From Quillaja saponaria (Eukaryota > Streptophyta > Magnoliopsida > Fabales > Quillajaceae): a stretch of 64,000 bases of DNA. Below are positions 1 through 14,000 of the stretch, one piece after another (positions within the stretch are counted from its first letter, which is position 1; every line of letters starts with the position of its first letter). The stretch is from NCBI GenBank assembly GCA_029379385.1, contig CM055607.1, positions 5,208,001 through 5,272,000 on the forward strand, given 5' to 3'. The notes below the pieces were generated by a model. That model was not told where the DNA came from, searched no databases, and saw nothing but the letters and a program-made list of their open reading frames with translations. The position numbers were made by a program, and so were the translations under genes.

Positions 1-1996
1 CTCTTTTCTCTCTTCTCTGCCTCTTCATACGCAACAACCAGTTTTTCTTTCTTCTATGTCTCTCCATATCTACTACCTTATTTCTTCATCTTTCACATTT
101 CATCATTCATTCTCTTTTAATTTTCGGAGTCTTGAACTGATTAATGCAATGAAAGGTAATATTTAGTGTTTTTACTTTGTTGTTTTAAGATCTAAGCCAT
201 AATCATAACTGTATTTCTCCTTCTGCATCTACACATCAGATCTAACTAGATCATGATAAAACCACATCTTAATTGAAGAAAAAAAGAATAGCAAGAGCAA
301 GTCAAGAACATTAAGCTAATCCAGGGTTCTCATTATTTGAAAATTTATATTTGGTTACCTAACTGCGGTGGATTTGGCTGTGAATATTTTGGATTTAAGA
401 TTGTATACTGATTTGGAAGAACAACCAAAACCGACCGAAATCCGAATGCAACCAGAACAATAACATGCGGTTGGAAGAACTGAAAAATCGATTATTTCGG
501 GTGGTCTCTCAGTTGGGATTTTTGAGGAATCAACTTGCTCGGGTCGGTCTGTAAAAGCCCCAAAACCGACCAACCCAACCGAATTCTCATCTCTATGCAC
601 GTGTACCCAATTTGTTGACAAAAGAAGATGTGGCATTCACTGCTTCAGCTTTCACGTTTCAAATATTGATATTTTCGGTATAGAATGCAAAAAACTAATT
701 GGTCATAAATTAGAATTAAAAGTGAGTACACTTTTATTTTCTTTTCTTTTTTTTAAAGAGTCAATTATATGTATATATATTTTTTCATCAAACAACCACC
801 CAATTTTTAATATTTCTCATTTTATATTGAGGGCCAGTCTGATTTTGTATTTAAAATATTTATTTCACATTTAGAGCTGAAAATCATTTTCATGTTATAG
901 CTTGTATAATAGAATATCTAGGTAAAACTAAAAATCAATTTTGATCAAATGCCCAACACAATTTTAATTTATTTTTTAAAAAATTACTCGTGTATAACTA
1001 TTAAAAAACACATTTCTAACAAAAGACAATACATAATTTTTAATTATTTTTTGACAAAAATATCTTAATTATTTTGTTATTTTAATATTTTTATAATTCA
1101 AAATCACTTATTTAGATAATTAACCAAATACAAAATAAATTGTGCTAAAATCAATTCAAAACTGGCTGTAAGTCAAGTACATTACACATATATTATTAAT
1201 ATTAATTACACATTATTATGTTAAGATTTTTTTTCTTATGAGTATTCCCACACTTTTTAGGTATGAGCCTAATATTGTTCAGGGCACGCGCCTCCTCTCT
1301 ACAAGTATTTTTCTGTAAGCTTGAACCCTTAACATTCAAATGTCCCTCAATTGCTGAGATCAAGTAAGTCTTACCACTTGAACTATACCTTTTAGGTATT
1401 ATGTTAAGATTTATCATCAAATTTAACGATTTTATATATAGATAAATATTACATAGATAAATATTACATAATTTAAAAACAATGACTTATTTACTCAATA
1501 TGCTCGTTGACATATCAATTCTATATTTTTTTCTCTCATAATCTTGCTCAATTTTTGATTTATTTAATTACATATTCTTATCTATAACAAGGCAACTGTA
1601 TAATAATTTTATATTTTCAATTGAACATAAATATAAATACAAGACCTAATTAAATTTAAAACAAAAATAATAATTACTCAATTAAAAAGATCTAAAACAC
1701 GTTATGATCCAATTGAAAAAAAAAAAAAAAAAAAAGACATGAAATTGTATTTGTACCCCAAAAAAAAAAAAAGGGAATCACATTAAAGCATACTAGTCTA
1801 TAAGGTATAACCATCTTCATAGGAACATTTCACCAATCCTGCACCAAAACGACAGCGTATGATGTCCTTCAAAACAAGACAGACAAAAACGCGGCAACCG
1901 CCTAATTGGATTGTGGATAAAGCCGAAATAATTTTTGTTTTTTAATTTTCTGGCTCGCACTCCCAAAAAATAGAAGTGCAGGGAAAGAAAGTGTAG
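1..1996. other. AT-rich upstream intergenic DNA
   Basis: No convincing coding frame in either strand. It begins with a pyrimidine-rich stretch (1-120) that could be the leader of a gene to the left, but nothing in the window confirms this. About 420-590 holds repeated ACCGACC/GGTCGGT-type words on both strands, typical of decayed transposon ends. A MITE-like block is listed separately at 831-1170. Poly(A) tracts lie near 1718-1736 and 1759-1772. The promoter of the next gene should be in the last few hundred bases. Confidence 0.5.
831..1170. mobile_element. Possible MITE with short terminal inverted repeats
   Basis: The block starts GGGCCAGTCTGATTTTG and ends with a sequence whose complement reads TACAGCCAGTTTTGAATTG, giving imperfect inverted ends around GCCAGT followed by GATTTT-like words. 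The interior is about 85% A+T with no coding capacity, and the length (about 340 bp) fits a MITE. I could not find a target-site duplication, so the call rests on the inverted ends and composition only. Confidence 0.35.
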
Positions 1997-4900
1997 CTAT
2001 CTTCCTTCCCAATCTAGAGATTCAAGAGAAGGAGAAATCGAGAAGGAAACCAGACCTGTTGCTGCTTCACATTCCTCTCTCACCGCAAAACCTACATTCT
2101 CTTTACAAATCTCTCTGTAAGTGACAATCCTTTTTTCATTTCTTCCAATTAGGCCCGTTTGGCTGCCGAGAAAAACAGGGAAGAAATGAGAATTTATGAT
2201 GTTTCGGGATTGATACATAGCTGTTGGTAAAGTCTTTTCTTTTCTTTTTTAAGAGAAAAAAAAGAGTGAACTTTCCTTCATTCTTCATTTTCCAAAACAG
2301 AGCCAAATTGATCAACAAATAATGAAAGTCTGTATGTTTTGATAGTGAAATGGAATTTATCAATATGATTATCTTTTATATCTTGTTGTCTTATTTGTTT
2401 GTGAAAACACCCTGTTTTTTCTTGAGCATTATAGCGTTTGGAAATGAAATTTGTATTGTGATTTTGATAAGAACTGACTGCAATATGAAATGCTTTCTTA
2501 ATTCTTAGATATTTCTAACCTTTCCTATTTCGCTACCATCACATAATTTTATGGATCTTATACTTCATTTATACCAAAAACAGGGAATGCTATGAGTTTA
2601 GGTTATTGCATGTCATGGAAATCATGAATGATTGTTAGTGGCACTTCCTAATCGAAAGACTGAAAAAAAAGAGAGAAAGATATGAATGAATTTTCTCATG
2701 TAAATTCTACTCTATGAAAAGGATTTTAGTCATGGAACTGATTTCTGGAAATGTTTCTATCACTGTAGTATCTGCATTCCTCTGCTGGAAGCACAATGGT
2801 CAGTGAATTCTTAATGCAGTATCTAGCCTAAGCTTCTAGGATCTAGAAACTCTAGAAGCCATATGTACGGCCTTTTTTAGAAGGAGAAAAGTTATTCAAA
2901 ATTATTATTCTTGTGATTATTGCTGTTTATTCAAAATTATTATTCTTGTGATTATTGCTGTTATAGAATCATTAAGGATTGGGGCCCAATATTTTCATTA
3001 AAAGAAGAATTCAAAAACTATTACAGGTCGTTTCAAAAACTGACAGCATCATTTATTAGCAAGATGCAGCTGCAGGTTACCACTGATACAACCACCCTTA
3101 GTTATTGGCTGAACTGGAGGGTGTTTCTGTGTGCAATTTGGGTTTTGCTGCCTATGGTCATTGCATCATTGATGATATGGAAGTATGAAGGTTCAAGGAA
3201 TTTGAAATCTGAAGAAGGAGAAATCCGGGAAATCAAAAGTTGGATGTTTTGTGGTGATGAAGCATGGAAACCATGCATCAAAGAGATTCACCCCATCTGT
3301 TTGCTGGTTTTCCGAGTTACTGCATTCTCTTTGCTTTTGGTAACACTTATTGCCAAAATTGTTATAAATGGGGGAGCCATATTCTATTATTACACTCAGT
3401 GAGTCTTCCTTATCTATTATTGGACTTGTCTTTCATTTGTGCCTTCTTAGAATCATTATCATGCTTACATTCAAATTTTCCTTGGATAATCAGGGATATT
3501 GGTAAAACAAAATTTTCACATAAGGGCTGTATTAAATTTCTCAAACAACACAATATTATGCATTTGAGTAGATAATTTACATTTTGAAAAACTCTGGAAA
3601 CCGAGGCTTTCTAGAATTTTCTTGAATGTAGAGTTAATCAGGTCTGATATGTGTTCTCTATGATACTGTAGTGGGGGGGATAAGCACCTCATTAGATTAG
3701 AATGTCTTATGAATTATGATATGTTCGGTTTTCTTAAATATGTATTTTTTTCACTACTAACTTAAGGTGTTGATGATTTTCGGATTGTTGGCAGGTGGAC
3801 CTTTACTTTGGTTACCATTTATTTTGGGGTATACCTTCTAAATTCTGATGCCTTAAGTTGAAACGGTTTAATTGAGTTTGACCAATGTATTCAATATCTG
3901 TGCATCCTATGGTGCCACTACAGCGGCTGGACTGAAATCTCTCATGGCATATGGAGTCTTTATGTACTTGGATCTCTTGATAATCTTTTCTCTTTGTAAA
4001 TTACATTCTGAATTTTCTTTTTGTAGTGTGCATCACTACTCTCTCTATATGGGTGTTATCAGTATCAAGCACCAAGTAGCAGAAGGTTCAATGTTAGTTG
4101 TTCTGGTAGAGATGCAGAGCAAGGATCTAGCACGCCTCTCTTACATCAAGATTCTAGAAATATGTCTAGGATGGGATGCGCTTCAGATGCAAATCTAGAA
4201 ATACCACAAGCTGCAAGAGTTTGGAGTTATATCTTCCAAATTCTTTTTCAGGTAGTTTGTAAAAATTAACCATTGGAGTCTTATAGGAAAATGGAAAGCT
4301 AAGTGTCATCCTCAAGTTCATATGACTATCAAATAAAAAATTGATCATAGTTTCTTGACTTCATTCCATGTTGCTGTAATGTCCATGTCCTTGCTTTTAT
4401 TCTTTTCTTTTTTGTGCGTTCAATGTATTTTTCTCTCTGTGTATATGTGTTTGTATGTTTTATTCTTTCTTCTTTCTTTTGGATTCATGTTCAGGTCTTT
4501 ATCTTCTTCATCTGTTACCTTTAATTGAATGAGTTGCTGAAATAATTTTTTTGAAGTCATAACTTGGACCCTGTCTAGCCATATGATATTTTGAAACTCT
4601 GGTTTCGACTTTTGAAGATTGTATGTTTCAGGTGTGATTATGTTGTGTTTAAAAAAAAAAAATCTTACCAAATTATATGTTTACTGAATTTGCATTTAAT
4701 ATTGCTAATGTAGCTAGCGTGTCATTATATTGTTTACTAGTTTCCCATTTCTGACTATTTTTCATAAACAGATTAATGCAGGGGCTGTGGTGCTTACTGA
4801 TTCTGTCTATTGGTTCATTGTTTTTCCATTTCTTACCATCAAGGATTACGATTTGAATTTTGTAAGTACCAAATGTTATTAATGATCCTCAATTTCCATT

Positions 4901-6165
4901 TCCTTCTTTTATCTGTGTCTGCAGATAGTGTATACACAGGCTTGAGCATGGAGAAAATGAAAAAGTGGGTTTTTTAGGAGAGTTTTCTAGCATACTTACA
5001 AAACCAAATTGTATGATGGCAGGGAACAGGTTGGGGCAATGGTACTTTTAATCAACAGTTTAGTTTTTATAATAATTATTTTATTAAAACTAAGTTCATT
5101 AAATGTGTTTCAATTTGCTGTTAAGAGAACTGTTATCAACCAACAAGTCAGTGCACTTTAATAATTGCAGGATTATTCTGTTGCTTACCTGAATATTGAT
5201 TATGTCCTATCCAATGATTCCATTTTATGTCAGATGACAGTGAACATGCACACACTAAATGCTGTTCTACTCCTTGGAGATACAGCTTTGAATTGCCTGG
5301 TAAATTATTGTCACACAAATTTTCTCCTCCTTTTCTTCCAGCTTTTTACATAATGACATAGTTTAACCTCCTCCTCCTTCCAGAGGGTCCCTTGGTTTCG
5401 GATCTCGTTCTTTGTTTTGTGGACAGGAATTTTTGTAATTTTCCAGTGGATTATTCATGCATGTGTTCCAATTTGGTAAGATTACTTATCCTCCTGTGTG
5501 CCAGCATGTGCAGGTATGTTGGTTTAGTAATAGTGATAGTCCTCTTTATTACAGGTGGCCTTACCCGTTTCTTGAATTGTCGTCAAACTCTGCTCCACTA
5601 TGGTATGTCTTCTTGTTGGCAACATATTGTTTTATTGTTTTTTTTTTTTCAAAGGATGAGATGAAGATCCAACATTGTTTATGTGCAGAAAGGTCTATTA
5701 CTTCTGTACAGAAGCACAGTAAAACCGTAGTTAAAATGGTTTTTTTTATGTCCGTGATGGTTTTCATTATCAGCATTTCGAATTAATGAGTTAGATAGAG
5801 AGGCTGATCTGTTGTTGTTTAACCTAGCCAATATGGGCACATCAGAAGCCAACTTTAAGAAAAACAGGCGAAGTTGCTTCTTTCATTTGTCACTAGATGA
5901 TATCAACAACATGCAAATAATATTATTTTGCTTTACCATCAACTCAAATTCCTAATTGCTTTTCCACTACTTCGCCCCTATGACATTCTTATCTCAGTAA
6001 TGTGCCCTTAATGTTGATTGTGCCTAACCCAATTTACTCTTGGTATTTGTTAGGTACTTGTTGGTGGCATTGATGCACATTCCATGTTATGGCCTGTTCA
6101 TGTTAATTGTGGATTTAAAACATTACCTTCTGTCAAAATGGTTCCCTATGTCGTATCAGTGTTAA
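1985..6165 (+). CDS. Multi-pass membrane protein of the plant PTHR12242 (rolling-stone-like) family
   Basis: A 333-residue protein from eight coding exons: 3064-3398, 3795-3828, 4027-4251, 4772-4861, 5234-5299, 5384-5475, 5555-5602 and 6054-6165. Reading phase is kept at every GT-AG junction. A 5' UTR exon probably ends at 2116 (donor GTAAGTG) and joins 3027, so the coding part starts at ATG 3064. Six to seven hydrophobic segments are visible: residues about 17-37 (WRVFLCAIWVLLPMVIASL), two around 75-130, two around 185-230, one near 275 and a last one near residue 305 (LMHIPCYGLFMLIVDL). The loop with VNMHTLNAVLLLGDTALN is typical of the plant family (Arabidopsis At5g62960-like, from memory). 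Biochemical function is unknown; a membrane location is inferred. The gene is convergent with the glutaredoxin gene. Confidence 0.85.
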
Positions 6166-7891
6166 AAGATTGAGATTTATTATATCTTGATTGGCTCCCT
6201 TCAGAGCCAGCTGCAGTTTAGGTTGAACTTAGTGGATACCCATAAAGTTTTGTTCCTCACTAACCTAAAAGAATCAGATCCTTTCCGTTGGATCAAAAAA
6301 AAAAAAAAAAAGAATCAGAGTAACTTTGGTTAGGAAGGATTTTACTAAAATGCTTACACAGCCAAGGACTCCTGATTAGGAGATTATGAGTTCGGCACTG
6401 CCAGCGGGGAGACAAATTTGGAGGAAAATAGGAAAGCTCTTGTCATTTTTTTTTTCTTTCTTCCTTCCTTTTACCCCCATTGTACTCAGGATTATACATT
6501 TTCTTTACAATGCGTTTGTAGTATTTTAATTTTTTTTTTAGGAATTTAGTAGCAGTTTAATGATGAAAAGGAATTCCAGTCAGCCTAATTACAAGATTGG
6601 AGTCTGCAATAACTTGCATATAGTTACAATATTCGAGTGATAATGGAGTCTGCAATAACCTGCTGAGCCCGGGTTATAGTGGTGTACTCATTCGTATTTG
6701 GATTGCACATGGAAAAAGAAGTTTTTTCAAGTCTCACTCTCAATGTCCCCGACGAATGCACCAAAATGAGCTGCTTTGGATTTCCTAATTAGCATAAAGT
6801 TGTTTTTAATTGCACTGATAAGATATGTTATTTTATAAAATTAATAAAAATTAGGATATACACTTACTTTATTTTGTGTTTAGTGTATAACTAAATAAAA
6901 TGCAAAGATATGTCTGCATTATTATTATTATTATTATTTTTGAGATAAGATCATCACTAACAAAAATTATATAACTCGAGTTTATAATTTTTCTCTTCAA
7001 TATATTTGTGTTTATATAAATGATCATAACTATTTAAAAGAATTATAATAATTACTATGACACGAAATAATTTTAAAATCGTATATTTATAATATTTTTT
7101 ATTGTAAATGAAAGTACATTTTTCTATTTTTTAGGGGTAAAGTTTTAAATTTTGAATTTTTTTGTAAAAAAAAAAATTACAACTTTTGGATGACTAAAAA
7201 GAGTCGACAAGACAAGAAAAGAAAAGGGGAGTGCGGTTTCTATGTTAATTCATTGCTCATTTATCTTATCCATTATTATACTATTTACTAAATAAAATAC
7301 GACTCAAGACCCAACATAAAGTTTAACATATCAATAAATATTTTTTATTTAACTAGTTTTTATCTTTTGTATGTTTTTTGATATTGTAGATAAGAGAAGA
7401 AACTTAGATTAATTTATTAAGTTTTTATATGTAAAATAAATATATATATATTTTGGAAAATAGCAGTGTAATGTTACTTGTATATAACTTTCCCACAATT
7501 AATAAATGATAATTTTTTGCAGGCATATTATCTTGTGTCCAATGGACACATAATAGAAAAATCTAATAATCAATAAATGAATATAAATTTATTTATCACT
7601 CTTTAGAAGATCCAAATGGAATACAATTAATATATTTACTCTTCGAAACATAAGTTGGACCTGGTCTCCACGGTGTTTTTGATAGACTCGGACTTTCTCT
7701 TTCTTCTGGGATTTTTTACCGACATAAGTAAAAATTGAGGTCCATATGAACATAAGTTTGACATAAAATTCAACTCCAGCCATAAAGGTTTGTAACGAAA
7801 CAAAAATAAAAATAAATGCAACAGAACCACCATGAAACTTATTACAGGTTTTTAAACTAGTCTGACTAGAGAAGCAGATAACTGATACCTC
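6166..7891. other. Convergent intergenic region, no gene seen
   Basis: Tail-to-tail spacer between the membrane-protein gene and the glutaredoxin gene. It must contain both 3' UTRs and polyadenylation signals. From about 6830 to 7600 it is very AT-rich with scattered poly(A)/poly(T) and a short (ATT)n run at about 6919-6938. I see no protein-coding frame or structured RNA. Confidence 0.5.
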
Positions 7892-9678
<1,787 letters not shown>

Positions 9679-11098
9679 CTCTGTTTCACACAAATCTGAA
9701 CGAACTTGGGATTTGGGAATGAGATTCTTTGCCTTAGAAGAGGAAAGTCGACCTGCAAAATATATACAAAAACAATTTCGTGGTAGATATATATAGGTAG
9801 AACTGTAAATGGTAAGAGGGGCGGGAATTACGTGCAACTCTGTCTCACCGACCGATGCTGTGAGTGACCTAGTCGCAAATCTACGCCGTAGAAAATGGAT
9901 GGTCTACAAAATCAATACGTGTCTGCTTTTCTTGTCCACCACCTGTCTATTATATGGTGCTAGCTTTTCTTGCAATTTTTTTTTTTTTTTTTTTTTAAAT
10001 ATAGATAAAGTGATTCCCTTTAGATGCACTAAAGAAAGACCATAAGAAAGGATAAAAATGTGTTAAATAATTATAGGAATTGTTAAAACATATGGAAGGC
10101 TAACTGCATTATTTAGCTACAAAAGTTGTAGATAATGATATAATTAATGCGAGTGTATTATCGAGTTGCATAACATAAAAGCATATAGATTTAATTACTC
10201 TCATGTGTCAAGGGAAGATGTATTTTAATCTTAAAGTTTTATTTTCTCTTCTAAAATAAATAAATTGGGGATCCAGTTCCAGAAGCATATACTGGCTTCG
10301 CTGTACGGCATTACAATTTCAGGTCACGAGTACTTGAAAAGAGGAAGCCAGACGGACACTCAACAGGGCGAAGAAACATGGTTAGTTGGTACTTGCAAAG
10401 ATGGTTTAAACTAAAAACAGAAACCAAGGGTATTTGGTACATACATCCAAGTTCAATGATATTTCATACATTATTCACTTTCACAGGCTAGTTCAATGAA
10501 TATTAGTTTCCAATATTCTAGTTTCCACATTGGAACGATCATTTTATGGAGGAATCCTACTAGAAAGTACTCTTGGTGAGATGCATATAGTAGTACTTGG
10601 CATTCAATCCTAAAAGAAATAACATATCATTCATTTCATCATTGTATGTTCTCATCAAACAAGTGACTTATGAGCATCCATTAGAATTTTATTAAAATTG
10701 GTATCAGGATGGAGTAGAACCACCAATATTTACTGCAATGTCATCAGAAATAAAAAAAACAAGGGCTAATCCATCCTTCATTGCGATATGTTCACCAACC
10801 AAAAAGAACTTTTCCACAGCAGCCATAATTTATTGATAACTTGAACCTTCCATGATAGTGAAACCAGCAGGATATGAATTCAGGTGTAGCGCACACCTCA
10901 GCTATTCTCACTATGGAATTGTTGAGATACCCAAAAATGATAGTCGGGTTATGCGGTGGGGGGTGATTTAGTTCTGTAAATTCAATACATTTAAGTCTCT
11001 GCCGAAAGAATTTGTTACAAAACATCCTTCGCCTATCAGGCCATTTAAGCCACTTGTTGGAGGTTATATTTCTTTCCTCCAGCCAAAAAAACTATTAC
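9679..11098. other. Spacer between glutaredoxin promoter and isocitrate dehydrogenase 3' end
   Basis: Both flanking genes are on the minus strand, so this stretch holds the glutaredoxin 5' UTR and promoter (from about 9680) and the isocitrate dehydrogenase 3' UTR (just below 11099). A T21-type run sits at about 9969-9988. I find no additional coding region. The 77-codon minus frame near 10792-11025 has no family resemblance. Confidence 0.5.
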
Positions 11099-14000
11099 TC
11101 AAACACCCACAGGAACTCGAAGCTTTACCTCAAGATTTTGTGCTACAGCATTAATAAATTCTTCAGTGTTCAAGTATGAATCCCTTGATACCCTGCATAA
11201 ATTAGAAGATGACTCAAGATTTGGGCTATATTAAGAAATGACTCGAGAGTAAAGGCCAATGGCAACCAACCCGTAGAGTTTACAAAACAAGATAAGGAAC
11301 CACTAGTCAAATAGTAGAATACAGATGGTGATCCAAAAAAGAACCATAGGAAAACAGAAAAGCTCCACAAATATTAACTTTCCTTAATATCGAATGACTA
11401 GCAAATACAGTATAAATGTCTTGATGATATAGTCTATGAAGAATTGTGCTTGCTTTTTATTTGGTAATTCGTGCAACTATTCTAAATACATATGTGATAG
11501 CATAAAGTGGGGCCTTTGTCAAACTCAAGTCGGGTGTCAATTCCTGCCATCCCAGCAGAGTCTTAGTCCAGCTATTTGTGAAGTAGTTACACAAGCCCAT
11601 AATTGTAGAGCTTTCCTTTGGACCGCACTTTCTACATTCTAGTTCTCATTACTTATACTACTCTAGGTAGTCTTTGCGCAACCATCTGGAAAATGCACCT
11701 ACTCCTAATATATATATACAAGCATAACAGCATATTGTGGAGTCTAACTCAACTCGGGTCGGCACATCAATGGCAGCAATTCCAGCCAGCCCGTTGAGTT
11801 CCAACACAGCTATTTCAGATTGGGTACACTTGCCCATCGCCTGACCCTTCTTCAGGCCACATCCTCTTTTTAAGAGAACCCTTACTTATATCTGACCGCA
11901 ACAGCCAACATTCTTGTTTAATTTCTAGTTCTCATTACATATACTATCATTAGCTGTCTTTGAGCAACCATCAGTGCAGTTGAAGCAGCTTTGGTCCTCA
12001 AATTGCTATTTTCTTAAGAAGCATTTAAATTATCATTCAATAGTTTGATCTTATACCACTAATCTATCTGACGTCTGAACATATTTATTAGAGCTAAGAA
12101 CTTCCCATGAACTTATAAAATCTCATCTACCACTACTCTCTCAAATATATTTTTTCCCAAGGCAAGTCTCTGTGATTATATAACCTGAAAGAGTTGCACA
12201 TTTCAAGGTTTTGTAAATTGACCTTTACTCAATTTGTCCCAATTCAAAGAACCATGTTCCATAAATTTTCCATCTTTCCTTAGTTGAACAAAATCTCTAG
12301 TTCTTTTTCAGCATATTTTTTACTGTTTTACACCCCAGAAACATGAGTAGATATCTTACAGTACAAACATCCTCTCCAAGTTTCAGTATATGCTCTAAGC
12401 CCCTAAATAACACAAGTCCTTTGTTAATTATAGAACCATATGACAACTTAACTGAGATATGAATCCCTATAACTACTTTGTTCCACAATTATTTGGTTGA
12501 CTTGTTAATTGGTATGATATTCTTTCTTATAAATCCCAAATCAGGAGGTTATAGCCGATCAATAAAAACATTCCGACAGTAAAAACAAAACGTAATGAGG
12601 AAAAGGAAAAAAAAAAAATCAAAAATACGGAATAATATGATACATAATGGAAAGAATCCACTTACTTAGGTCCATGAATCAGAATAGCAAGATCTTTGGT
12701 CATTTTGCCCGCCTCCACTGTCTCAACGCATGAAGCTTCTAACTTGCGAGCAAAATCCAGCAATCCTTCATTTTTGTCTAGTTTAGCCCTGATAGATAAA
12801 TGAAGTTATGAACCATAGAATCTTCAAGTAAAAAATAGGTATTCAGAAAGACGGGAATAAGCAGGGTGAGAAATGTGAACAATTATAAGAGAGGAGATGC
12901 CTTGCATAGATAATTTACAAAAGTGTCCTGTAGTTACAGAAGCCAGTGACAAACATGTAACAGATCAGCACATCATACCAACGGCAAAAGAACACAGATA
13001 ACATCAATAGAAGCATAAATGCCGAACACTTCCCTTGTAATTATCTAAATAAGAAAGTATTTTCCTATGGGGGAGGAAAATCATGATGCAGACATACCTA
13101 TCACATTTGGGTGGAAGCATTTTGACAAAACTAAATAACTCCTGCCCTTAGTGAAGGTGGCACCGTGGCAGTTGTCCTGAGGCAGTGGCGGAGCCACATG
13201 TAGTTGAGTGGGGTCAATTGACCCACTCAACTTTGAAAAATAACTTTTTTACTTGGATAATTATTATATATTTATTAAAATTGAGGGAGAAATTAGATAA
13301 TTACCCCACTAAATTTATAAAAAAATACATATACATTGATCTTAACAGAATAAGTTAATCTAATTAAATAATGAAATATTTTAATGTGTTAGGAAATAAA
13401 GTTAAGTCAATATAATTAGAAAATTTGAAAATTATAATGTATAAAATTGAATTAGTACTTAATATTTTAATGTGTTAGGCTAATTAAATAATGAAATATT
13501 TTAATGTGTCAGGAAATAATGTTAAGTCAATAATATAATTTGAGAAATTGTAAATTAGAATGTATAAAATAGAATTAGTACTTAATTAGTTTGAACAATA
13601 AGAAATATAATTTTCCTATTTCATCTATTTTTTAGAGTATTTTTTAAATGTTCTTAATAATTTTTTTATTTGCAGTTAGACCTTGTGATGTGGCTTCTAA
13701 TGGGTATGTTGATAAATAAAAATTAAAATATGTATTCACTAAATTTTAATTTTCTTCGTGTTAAGGAATATAGAAAAAAATACATGCTGATAAAATACTA
13801 AACTATATGGATGAAATTGAAAACATGCATGTATGATTTTCATGATATAAATTGTTATAAAAACCTATCAACAAGTTTAAAATTATTTTTATACTGAGAA
13901 TAAGAATATATTATATATAATGAACCCACTCATCTGTTTTTTTGGCTCCTCCAATGATTAAAGGTAATCCAAAATAACAACAAGAGACTTTTACCTGTTA

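Noticed and set aside
1225..1400. Possible SINE or tRNA-like relic (CTTGAACCCTTAAC and TACCACTTGAACTATACC words)
   Set aside because: Only a B-box-like word is visible; no A box at the right spacing, no tail and no target-site duplication.
2150..2390. Sequence GGCCCGTTTGGCTGCCGAGAAAA as a transposon end
   Set aside because: It lies just inside the first intron of the membrane-protein gene, and similar words are common in plant leader introns; no matching inverted end was found.
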